NCBI GenBank assembly: GCA_964352905.1
Contig: CAYGTS010000024.1
Span: 1-24,865, forward strand
Origin: CAYGTS01 sp964352905
GTDB lineage: Bacteria > Pseudomonadota > Gammaproteobacteria > JAHCLG01
Length of the DNA stretch: 24,865 bases
Direction of reading: 5' to 3'
Shown here: positions 15,112 to 22,177 of the stretch, in pieces
How the letters are laid out: each line of letters begins with the position of its first letter
Position numbering within the stretch: position 1 is the stretch's first letter
Program-made: the position numbers and the translations under genes
Notes under the pieces: generated by a model
What the model saw: the letters and a program-made list of their open reading frames with translations, nothing else
Told to the model about the DNA's origin: nothing
The model's database searches: none

Positions 15112-17130
15112 TTAAGCACAACCTTTTTTCATAGATAAAACGCGAAGAATAGAATCCAAAACATCATCAAGATGTTTTCCGATATCTTCTGCTAAAAACC
15201 GCAAGACAAAATAATTATTTTCTTGCAACAACACATCTTTCCGTCGATCAGAACGGTAAGCATTCATATCAGAAAAATGCTGGGCACCATCGATTTCAAT
15301 GGCAATGCACGGATCCATACACAATAAATCTACTTCCATGCAGCCCAATCCGTTAAAAAATATAGGCAATTCAACATTCAGGTAAAATCGCCCTTTCGTT
15401 TCTGGCAAACTTTCAAGACGACGATATAAAAAAGCTTCTGAACTACTTCGCGCACGTTCAATACCCGTTTTGTTCTCAATAGAAACCTGTGTAAATAAAT
15501 GCGCCAACTGTTCATCAACACCATCACGAATTAATCGCTTAACACTGGAGGCATAATCTGCTTTCCATATCGGATCAGCAGGAAGTGGAATATTAGCAGG
15601 CCATCCCGCAGACGCACTGGCAGGTAATAAAATTTTATAACCAATCGCTTCATAAGCCTTGCATCGCGCATTAAACATTCGCTCCAGCATTGGCACTCTC
15701 AAATCGGCGTAATCGTAAACCTGCACTTCTTTTTTAGAATCATGCAAGCGATGCAATCTTCCGACATATTGTGCAATGGTTCCCCTCCAGGAAACAGGCA
15801 ATGTTAAAAACAGCGTATCCAAACGCGCGTCATCAAATCCTTCACCAATGAATCGACCTGTTGCAATTAACAAACGATCCTCATTTTCAGGAATTGTTTT
15901 TAAGCGATAGACCGCTTCGTTCATTGCTTTTCGGCTCATACCGCCACGCAGCACAATGACATGTTGAATTTTTGATTGTAGTGTTTCAAATAAATAATCC
16001 AAGTGTTCGTTTCGCTCTGTTAGTACAACAGGTGATCGACCATTTTCAACCGCTAAAATAATATCATCGCAAATTAATTGATTACGCTTTTCATGATTGA
16101 TTAATTCTCCATAAAGATTTTGAAATTGAATTCGTAAATCTAAATTCGCCATTTTTTCAGGATAAAATGCGGTGGAGCGCACTAAGACTACATGTTCAAA
16201 CGGATGAGTAGCCGCCTGTTTTTTTGCATCTACGCGATAACGTATTGGACCGCATCGCATCGTAATAATGGGATGACGCCCATCTTTTCGTGCAACCGTT
16301 GCTGACAATCCGGTGATATATTTTGCCTTCACTTGACGAATAACATTTTCAAAACTATTAGCAGGTAAATGGTGACACTCATCAACAATGATGTGACCAT
16401 ATTGTGCAACGCAATCATCAACAATATCTTTGCGAATTAAGCTCTGAATAACAGCTACATCAATAATGTTTTTCGGTTTTCGTTTTCCACCACCAATTCT
16501 TCCGATACTTTTTTTTGATATTTCAAGAAACACCGATAGTCGTTCGATCCATTGATCTTGTAATTGTTTGCGATGCACAATAATTAATGTGTTTACCTGA
16601 CGCTTTGCAATGAGCCATGCAGCAATGACTGTTTTTCCAAAAGCCGTTGATGCAGATAGCACGCCAATATCAAATTGCAGCATCGCCTGAGCGGCTTTTT
16701 CTTGCTCAGATCTCAGTTGACCACAAAAATTAGTAAGTAATGGTTCGCCATTAAATAATTCTTCTCGCGTATTGACTTTTATTTTTAAATCGCTCAGTAA
16801 TTCCTTAATGTCATCGATACAACCTCGCGGCAATCCAATATGATCTGTGTAATCATGCGCACAACCAATAATGCGTGGCTCATCATACACTGGTAATCTC
16901 ATTGCTTGCTTCTTGTAAAATTCAGGATTCTGAAAAGCAGCTAATCGAATGAGTTTATTTTTTAATGGGGCGATCAAATTATTTTTATTGATGTAAATTT
17001 CATTTCCGATTATAAGGTCTATTTTTTTCGGTAAATCCGCAATAATGGAAATTTTCTCGCGTCGTGACGGCAATTTCTTCCAAGGCGTAAAATTATCGTA
17101 TCTATTCAGCAAGTTTGAAGATGAATTCAC
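15112..17130 (-). CDS. TOTE-type DEAD/DEAH helicase with C-terminal DUF559-like nuclease, N-terminally truncated
   Basis: A 672-residue superfamily 2 helicase fused to a nuclease. Residues 14-115 match the linker found before the helicase in TOTE conflict-system proteins (PWKKLPSRREK, IRLAAFQNPEFYKKQAMRLP, HIGLPRGCIDDI). Then come Walker A ASTAFGKT (160-167), DECHH (250-254), SAT (276-278) and motif VI QYVGRLHR (454-461). The end is a Vsr/DUF559-like fold with MEVDLL (598-603), EIDGAQHF (612-619) and a closing FVLRFLAEDI. TOTE proteins usually also carry an archaeo-eukaryotic primase domain at the N-terminus; it is absent. The only usable start is GTG at 17130 with no ribosome site, and the first 11 codons lie inside a dispersed repeat (copy B). 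The reading frame is otherwise intact, so it may be a recent truncation or a working shortened gene. It unwinds and cuts nucleic acid by family inference. Confidence 0.83.
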   Translation of the reverse strand: MNSSSNLLNRYDNFTPWKKLPSRREKISIIADLPKKIDLIIGNEIYINKNNLIAPLKNKLIRLAAFQNPEFYKKQAMRLPVYDEPRIIGCAHDYTDHIGLPRGCIDDIKELLSDLKIKVNTREELFNGEPLLTNFCGQLRSEQEKAAQAMLQFDIGVLSASTAFGKTVIAAWLIAKRQVNTLIIVHRKQLQDQWIERLSVFLEISKKSIGRIGGGKRKPKNIIDVAVIQSLIRKDIVDDCVAQYGHIIVDECHHLPANSFENVIRQVKAKYITGLSATVARKDGRHPIITMRCGPIRYRVDAKKQAATHPFEHVVLVRSTAFYPEKMANLDLRIQFQNLYGELINHEKRNQLICDDIILAVENGRSPVVLTERNEHLDYLFETLQSKIQHVIVLRGGMSRKAMNEAVYRLKTIPENEDRLLIATGRFIGEGFDDARLDTLFLTLPVSWRGTIAQYVGRLHRLHDSKKEVQVYDYADLRVPMLERMFNARCKAYEAIGYKILLPASASAGWPANIPLPADPIWKADYASSVKRLIRDGVDEQLAHLFTQVSIENKTGIERARSSSEAFLYRRLESLPETKGRFYLNVELPIFFNGLGCMEVDLLCMDPCIAIEIDGAQHFSDMNAYRSDRRKDVLLQENNYFVLRFLAEDIGKHLDDVLDSILRVLSMKKGCA

Positions 17131-17275
17131 CCAGAACGTTCAGATTTGGTTGATAAAAACGGCGAAAATATTTTTGAGAAAGCGCAGTTTATGAGTTATA
17201 AATGAGCATTTCGATAAAAGATTTTCGCCGTTTTTAGCCCAAAGATGGACGTTCCCTGCTACGGAGTGAGCAGTT
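17098..17275 (-). repeat. Dispersed palindromic repeat, copy B, at the 5' end of the helicase gene
   Basis: The most complete copy. A perfect 15-bp inverted repeat, AAAAACGGCGAAAAT at 17155-17169 and its complement at 17221-17235, flanks a core shared with 922-1000. Outside it are CAGAACGTTCAGATTTGG (17132-17149) and GTATCTATTCAGCAAG (17098-17113) on one side, and TACGGAGTGAG (17260-17270) on the other. Reverse orientation relative to copy A. No coding capacity. Confidence 0.78.
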
Positions 17276-17437
17276 GCCTTATATCATAATATTATAATGA
17301 GCTAGATAATAAGGCAAAATAATTTGCTCAAAACGACGTTATTGGAATAATGAGCGTCCTTAGGCTATTGAACAGATAAGTGGAAGTTAAAGCCTAACTT
17401 GGTTAAAATTAGCGCTGCAATAAACTAGGAAGTTCGC
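17276..17437. other. AT-rich region upstream of the UDG-like gene
   Basis: Nine-bp inverted repeats TTGCCTTAT (17274-17282) and ATAAGGCAA (17309-17317) border an AT-rich loop. They may be a further decayed palindromic element or a regulatory site. The promoter of the downstream gene should lie here, but I see no clear -35/-10 pair. Confidence 0.4.
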
Positions 17438-18157
17438 ATGACCTTATCACTCACAACCAACGTGCACCCAAGTTTCCAACCAATGCTCACTGAATGTTTG
17501 CAAACACTGGCACCGGCTTACCTGCAAGAATTATCACGTAACATGGATTACTTACCCGTTCCACAAAACGTATTTAATGCTTTTTCACAACCGTTAGCGA
17601 ATGTTAATTATATTTTATTCGGTGAGTCGCCCTACCCGCGCGATATTTCCGCTAATGGCTATGCGTTTTGGGATAATGCTGTGACAAATTTATGGTCAGC
17701 CACGGGGTTAGCAAAAACCGTTAACCGTGCCACTTCATTGCGTAATTTTATCAAAATGCTATTGGTTGCTGCGGATTTGTTGCCAGCAAATGATTGCTCG
17801 CAAGCCGCAATCGCTAAAATTGATAAACAGCCCTTAATTACGACCATTAGCGAACTTTTTCATAATATGATTGCGCAAGGATTTTTATTATTAAATGCCT
17901 CCTTGATCTATCGCGAAAATAAAGTGGTGCAAGATGCTAAAGCATGGTTACCTTTTATGGATCAATTATTACAACAACTCTATGCTATTAATCCAAACGT
18001 TAAATTAATTTTATTTGGTAAGATAGCTGAAAAAATCGAAAATTTACCCGCTGCAAAACCGTTTCAAAAACTTTGCGCAGAACATCCCTATAATGTTTCA
18101 TTTATCTATAATCAAAGCGTGCAAGCTTTTTTTAAACCGCTGGCTTTATTGCGCTAG
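17438..18157 (+). CDS. Uracil-DNA-glycosylase-superfamily protein
   Basis: A 239-residue protein resembling uracil-DNA glycosylases. The water-activating loop appears as LFGESPYPRDISANGYAFWD (residues 60-79), comparable to GQDPYHGxxxAxGxxFS of family 1. LLNASLIYR (151-159) corresponds to the LLLN motif, ILFGKIAEKI (191-200) to the LWG/ILFG strand, and HPYN (216-219) to the HPSP loop that inserts into the DNA minor groove. The catalytic Asp of family 1 (QDPY) is Glu-Ser (ESPY) here, so activity on uracil is uncertain and another lesion or loss of catalysis is possible. AGGA lies seven bases before the ATG. It is a single gene converging on the large effector-like gene. Confidence 0.78.
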   Translation: MTLSLTTNVHPSFQPMLTECLQTLAPAYLQELSRNMDYLPVPQNVFNAFSQPLANVNYILFGESPYPRDISANGYAFWDNAVTNLWSATGLAKTVNRATSLRNFIKMLLVAADLLPANDCSQAAIAKIDKQPLITTISELFHNMIAQGFLLLNASLIYRENKVVQDAKAWLPFMDQLLQQLYAINPNVKLILFGKIAEKIENLPAAKPFQKLCAEHPYNVSFIYNQSVQAFFKPLALLR

Positions 18158-18185
18158 TCTACGTATCACTTCAGAAACTTGCTTT

Positions 18186-18218
18186 AGCAGTGCTTAATGT
18201 TTATCTTATTAGCACGCT
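18186..18218. terminator. Possible hairpin between convergent genes
   Basis: AGC-A-GTGCT-T-AAT (18186-18198) and ATTAGCACGCT (18208-18218) pair over 11 bp with two single-base bulges around a nine-base loop, overlapping the stop of the minus-strand gene. No T-run follows, so terminator function is tentative. Confidence 0.35.
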
Positions 18219-20526
18219 AACACGCAAGGATGGGTATTATCTTAGCATCATTGAAAAGTCCAGACTCAATATATGATTCTGATCCATTTCTAACAGTATA
18301 ATACTCATCGTCTGTTTGTTGTGGTTGTAGCTGAAGATCAAAAAGTCCAGACTTAATATATGATTCTGATCCGTTTCTAACAGTTTGTTGTTCCGTTAAT
18401 TGATTATTCTCATCGTCTTGTGATTTTGGTTGTGATTGTAATAATTCACGCCTCATCTGTCCCGTAGAAGAAGGCGAACGTGCTCTAGTGCCTTGCTGTA
18501 TTCCAATCCCATCTCGTAACTTACCTTCATTCATTTTAGGCATTTTTTTTAAGGTCTTCACTAGTTTTTTTAATCCATTAATGGCTGATAGCAAGTCTTC
18601 AGGCAAAAAGTTAGTATAAGGGTTATTTAATGTATCATCAGAAACGGTTTGCTGCCCTTCTTTAGAACCTCCTTTGCGAACATCATCAACCTTAACAATA
18701 GCAACATGATCAATCAATGCACGAAAGGCGTGTCCTCGTTGCAAGTCGTGTATCATAGCCTGTAATAACGCAACAGGATTATCGATTAATTCTGGTTTTT
18801 CACGCATGACATTCATTGCTGCCTCAACCATGGTCCTACGATCGCGAGCACTTTTACAGAAATAGATCTTAAGAGCTGCACTACCTTTGGCTAGCATTTC
18901 AAGTGCTACCTTGAAAATATTGCGTAAATCAGTTGGTACATTTTGATAGAGTTGCCCTGTTAATATTAAGCGCAATTTGAGTGTAGCCTGCATGCGCAGG
19001 GCTATTTCACGCTGGAGTTGTTTATTTAAATTAGTATTAGGGTATTCACCCTTTAATAGCTTACGATACGCTTCATGATTTAAAAAACTTTTTACAGTTT
19101 TAGCCTGAATTGTTAGTTGATTATAACTTTTAATAAGGTTTTTTAACTCATCGGATCCTAATTTAGTCTCTAATTCCTTAAAAAAGCGATCATTAAACGC
19201 TATAATTTTTTCTGTTTCACTGTAATCAACAATTAACCATGGATATTTTTTTACAAGGTCATTAACTGCGGTATTTCCTTTATGCCAAATAAGGCTTACG
19301 CCTTTTGGTAACTTTAAACTGTTTATAAATTTTTGGTCTTTTTCTAACGCTGCTATTGCGGCTGATTTTTGTTTAACAAATTCTTCATTATTATCTGTAT
19401 GCCCCAAATGATAAAGGTAGGATTCATAACGCCATGGCGATAATAAGCTCGTAACATCAATCATGAATTCAAATTTATTTGGATCGATTAAACTGGCGTA
19501 TTTTTCCTGGTAATCGTTAATCGCTTGTTTTAACAATAAGCCTAATACCGTTTTGAGTTGTTGTTTAGCAGCTTCGATTTGCTCTTTAGAACTGCTACTT
19601 TTCATCATAAAGGGGGTGGGGATCCCCAAGCGGTAGTTAGTATCTTGATCTAAAATTTGATTATTTTCATCATAAATAGCGCGGGTTATTTTTTGCAAAT
19701 TAGCGGGAATAGCGCTTATGCGCAATGATGAAGGCATGGAGCGGCCAATGTGTTTTAATACATTTTCATTGTTGTTAAAAAATCGATCAACCCAGGTTTC
19801 TTTGGGAAAAAACCAATTCCAAATTCTCTGCCAAAACCAAGAACCTTTTAAACCACAAAAGTAATTAGCTTGTTCCTTAAATCGCGGAAGTGCCGCAGCA
19901 TAAGATTTTTCATCTATTTTTACACTTCTAGCAGTTTCAACAATATGTCGTTTATCTACTTTGGTGATGGTAACAACTGTGGTTGGCGGATACGTGAGTT
20001 GTGCTAAATCTTTGGCGCATGAAAGCATATGCAGTGCTTTTTTATCGTTAATATTAAAAGTATCACTCAGTAAGCTGGCGCAATTTTTCGCAAACAAAAA
20101 AGCTAAGTCATTTTGATCCTTAGTAGGCATTAATTCTGTAAACTGCTGATAGATTGATGAGAGCTTATTAATAAAGTCAGTCTGTTGCTTGCTTTGCAAG
20201 TTCTGCGCAATCAGCAACATTCCTTCATAAAAGCGTAAGGCTTGGATTAAGGCTTCATTAGGATCAATGGGGTTTAACGTCTCACTATCTTTCTGATAGT
20301 GAATCATAACTTCACGACCCGTTGCAACATCAGTGGTATAGTATTGAAATCGTGACCGGCGTAATGATTGGCAGAGATTGTGAACTTCAACTTGTTGCGT
20401 TGTTATGTTATCCGGTGTGACATTAGTGATAGCGGAAAATTTTTTTTTAAAATCGACTGGATCAATCGGCTTAACAGACTTAAAACCAGATAATTTCTTT
20501 ACTGTATTAATATTATCAACAGGCAT
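18217..20526 (-). CDS. Candidate secreted effector with CX5R phosphoinositide-phosphatase motif
   Basis: A 769-residue protein without signal peptide or clear transmembrane helix, rich in Lys, Gln, Asn and Leu, as in many type IV-secreted effectors of Legionella and Coxiella. Near residues 554-570, IYFCKSARDRRTMVEAA fits the CX5R P-loop CKSGKDR(T) of the SopB/IpgD, SidF and INPP4 phosphoinositide phosphatases (Cys557, Arg563). It is followed by GHAFRALIDHVAIVKVDDVR. The basic Lys and Arg in the loop suit an inositol phosphate ligand. The C-terminal about 55 residues contain two repeats of NGSESYI(K/E)SGLF. AGGTGA lies about five bases before the ATG at 20526. A dispersed repeat (20546-20605) sits right upstream. 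The fold outside the motif is not recognised. Secretion, host targeting and substrate are inferences; no dot/icm gene is in the window. Confidence 0.68.
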   Translation of the reverse strand: MPVDNINTVKKLSGFKSVKPIDPVDFKKKFSAITNVTPDNITTQQVEVHNLCQSLRRSRFQYYTTDVATGREVMIHYQKDSETLNPIDPNEALIQALRFYEGMLLIAQNLQSKQQTDFINKLSSIYQQFTELMPTKDQNDLAFLFAKNCASLLSDTFNINDKKALHMLSCAKDLAQLTYPPTTVVTITKVDKRHIVETARSVKIDEKSYAAALPRFKEQANYFCGLKGSWFWQRIWNWFFPKETWVDRFFNNNENVLKHIGRSMPSSLRISAIPANLQKITRAIYDENNQILDQDTNYRLGIPTPFMMKSSSSKEQIEAAKQQLKTVLGLLLKQAINDYQEKYASLIDPNKFEFMIDVTSLLSPWRYESYLYHLGHTDNNEEFVKQKSAAIAALEKDQKFINSLKLPKGVSLIWHKGNTAVNDLVKKYPWLIVDYSETEKIIAFNDRFFKELETKLGSDELKNLIKSYNQLTIQAKTVKSFLNHEAYRKLLKGEYPNTNLNKQLQREIALRMQATLKLRLILTGQLYQNVPTDLRNIFKVALEMLAKGSAALKIYFCKSARDRRTMVEAAMNVMREKPELIDNPVALLQAMIHDLQRGHAFRALIDHVAIVKVDDVRKGGSKEGQQTVSDDTLNNPYTNFLPEDLLSAINGLKKLVKTLKKMPKMNEGKLRDGIGIQQGTRARSPSSTGQMRRELLQSQPKSQDDENNQLTEQQTVRNGSESYIKSGLFDLQLQPQQTDDEYYTVRNGSESYIESGLFNDAKIIPILAC
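18250..18384 (-). repeat. Tandem 48-bp coding repeat in the C-terminus of the CX5R protein
   Basis: Codons for TVRNGSESYI(K/E)SGLF(D/N) occur at 18337-18384 (residues 715-730) and 18250-18297 (744-759), a period of 87 bp or 29 residues. They are nearly identical at the DNA level, indicating a recent duplication. Confidence 0.85.
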
Positions 20527-20545
20527 AACTTCACCTTAAAGCTAA

Positions 20546-20605
20546 TGTAACTATTCACCCTGTAGATGGGAACGCCCATATTTGGGCTACGGAGTGAGTA
20601 GCTAC
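20546..20605 (+). repeat. Dispersed repeat, fragment C
   Basis: Bases 20546-20577 match 864-893 of copy A (CACCCTGTAGATGGGAACGC). Bases 20582-20600 (TTGGGCTACGGAGTGAGTAG) match the outer end of copy B. The core is missing, so the two outer parts are fused. It lies 20 bp upstream of the CX5R gene and could carry or disrupt its promoter. The rest of 20606-20738 shows nothing else; a run of nine A at about 20665 would be a T-run for transcripts leaving cydP, but no strong stem precedes it. Confidence 0.65.
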
Positions 20606-20738
20606 GTTATTTTTATCTAATGCCTTATTTTAACATAGCTTACTTTAAACAGTACAGCTTCCTAAAAAAAAACGACTGATCTGCAGCAATTCCTTGTGTA
20701 GCGAGGAACTTCTTGTTTAATCAAAAAGCTAGATAGAT

Positions 20739-20921
20739 TTAGATTGTAAGTGTTTGATTTTTAATTCCTAACAAATGGTCACTCACAGCATTTGCATTCA
20801 GTTTATCAGCGATGGGATGGGAAAAACAGATATACCATAACAAGGTTAGTAAGATTAATTTAATTGCGATTACTAGTGCGATTTCAATACGCAACTGGTT
20901 TTTTTTGGGGATGGCTTTCAT
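20739..20921 (-). CDS. cydP: CydP-like small subunit of cytochrome bd
   Basis: A 60-residue protein with one transmembrane helix (IALVIAIKLILLTLLWYICF) and the following FSHPIADKL and VSDHLLG, matching the putative small subunit CydP found at the end of gammaproteobacterial cyd operons. The family is thought to associate with cytochrome bd; its job is not settled. The ATG at 20921 is preferred; a TTG directly before it would add one residue. It begins six bases after the cydX-like stop, so it is the last gene of the operon. Confidence 0.82.
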   Translation of the reverse strand: MKAIPKKNQLRIEIALVIAIKLILLTLLWYICFSHPIADKLNANAVSDHLLGIKNQTLTI

Positions 20922-20927
20922 CAAAAC

Positions 20928-21023
20928 TTACTCTTTACCTAATTTACGATCGGCATGCAAGGTTAAAAAATAACCGCAGCTTAACGCGATCACAATACCG
21001 AGAATCGTAACTATGTATAACAT
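20928..21023 (-). CDS. cydX: CydX-like 31-residue cytochrome bd subunit
   Basis: A 31-residue membrane peptide, starting MLYIVTILGIVIALSCGYF and ending in ADRKLGKE. It fills the place between cydB and cydP where the CydX subunit is encoded, starts with GAGGTG five bases upstream and has one transmembrane helix with the ILG-x-A core. CydX stabilises the haem pocket of cytochrome bd. It lacks the usual leading MWYF and the trailing WLE and has a longer basic tail, so it is either a diverged CydX or another bd-associated peptide. Its place and size argue for the first. Confidence 0.7.
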   Translation of the reverse strand: MLYIVTILGIVIALSCGYFLTLHADRKLGKE

Positions 21024-21031
21024 ATTTCACC

Positions 21032-22177
21032 TCAATAAAACAAATGCTCGTTGGCGGCAACATCTTTTTCAGAAATGGTTTTTTGAGTGTGCCACAAATG
21101 ATAATACGCAAAAAGTTTATACGCTAAAATAACCAGCAATAACACCACACCAACATACAGCATGATGTTTAAGGCATATTGGCTAGAAGTGGCGTTCCAG
21201 ATCGTAATACTTTGATTTAATTTAACACTGGATGGCATAATAAAGGGATACAAGGTAAAACCAGCACTGGCAATCAAGCTACCCACAACGAAGGTACTAA
21301 GCCAAAAACAAGTCGTGTAAGCGCGTCTTAAGTTTGCTAACATCGCTAAAATTAACGTTATATACACTAATACCGGCGGATAAAATTTCCACGGGTAGCG
21401 GGTAAAATTGGCAAACCACGCGCCAACACCAGTGGTAACTTGATTAGCAAGCGGTGCAACCGTGGGATCAGCAGGTTGTGAAACTAACACGTATCCTGTT
21501 ATGCCATTTAATAACCAAAAACCGGCTATTGAAAATAATACTAACAACAACAGTGAGAAAACCAAATGAATTCTTTTTGCCGTTTCACGAATAGTACCGA
21601 GAGTACGGCGCTGCAAATATGTTGCGCCATGCATGACAACCATTGTGATTGAAATAAAACCACACAATACAGCAAAGCCATTGAGTAACTGCCAAAAATT
21701 ACCATCCCAAAATTGCCGCATCGTGACTGGATCAAAATAAAACGGGAAACCGATAAAGCAATTTCCTAAAATTAAACCAAAAATAAATACCGGAAAGAAG
21801 GAACTGATAAATAAGGCAAGATCCCAACTGCGTCGCCAGCGATGAGAATTTATTTTACTACGATAGTCATAGCCCGGCGGTCTTAAACAGAATGGCCACA
21901 GAATAAACAGCATTGCCGCATACATGCCAGAGAAAGCCGTGCTGTAAACTACCGGCCAAACTACAAATAATCCGCCACCGGCAAACACAAGCCAGGTTTG
22001 ATTACCATCCCAAGTCGGTGCACTGGTGTTTAAAATAACTCTGCGCTCATTTTCATTGCGAAAAAAAGGCATCATCATGGTGATTCCTAAATCAAAGCCA
22101 GCAGTACTGGCATAAACGACTAAAATCAAGCCCATGATCATCCACCACAACACTTGTAAGAGCGTATAGTTAAACAT
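21032..22177 (-). CDS. cydB: Cytochrome bd ubiquinol oxidase subunit II
   Basis: A 381-residue inner-membrane protein, the second subunit of the bd-type quinol oxidase that reduces oxygen to water. FNYTLLQVLWWMIMGLILV and STAGFDLGITMMMPFF are the standard opening, followed by the NTSAPTWDGNQTWLVFAGGG signature and several further helices. Length is normal. The start at ATG 22177 has AAGGA about eight bases upstream; a nearby in-frame ATG at 22186 would touch that site. It overlaps cydA by eight bases, showing translational coupling. It supports respiration at low oxygen and under nitric-oxide stress, by family knowledge. Confidence 0.96.
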   Translation of the reverse strand: MFNYTLLQVLWWMIMGLILVVYASTAGFDLGITMMMPFFRNENERRVILNTSAPTWDGNQTWLVFAGGGLFVVWPVVYSTAFSGMYAAMLFILWPFCLRPPGYDYRSKINSHRWRRSWDLALFISSFFPVFIFGLILGNCFIGFPFYFDPVTMRQFWDGNFWQLLNGFAVLCGFISITMVVMHGATYLQRRTLGTIRETAKRIHLVFSLLLLVLFSIAGFWLLNGITGYVLVSQPADPTVAPLANQVTTGVGAWFANFTRYPWKFYPPVLVYITLILAMLANLRRAYTTCFWLSTFVVGSLIASAGFTLYPFIMPSSVKLNQSITIWNATSSQYALNIMLYVGVVLLLVILAYKLFAYYHLWHTQKTISEKDVAANEHLFY

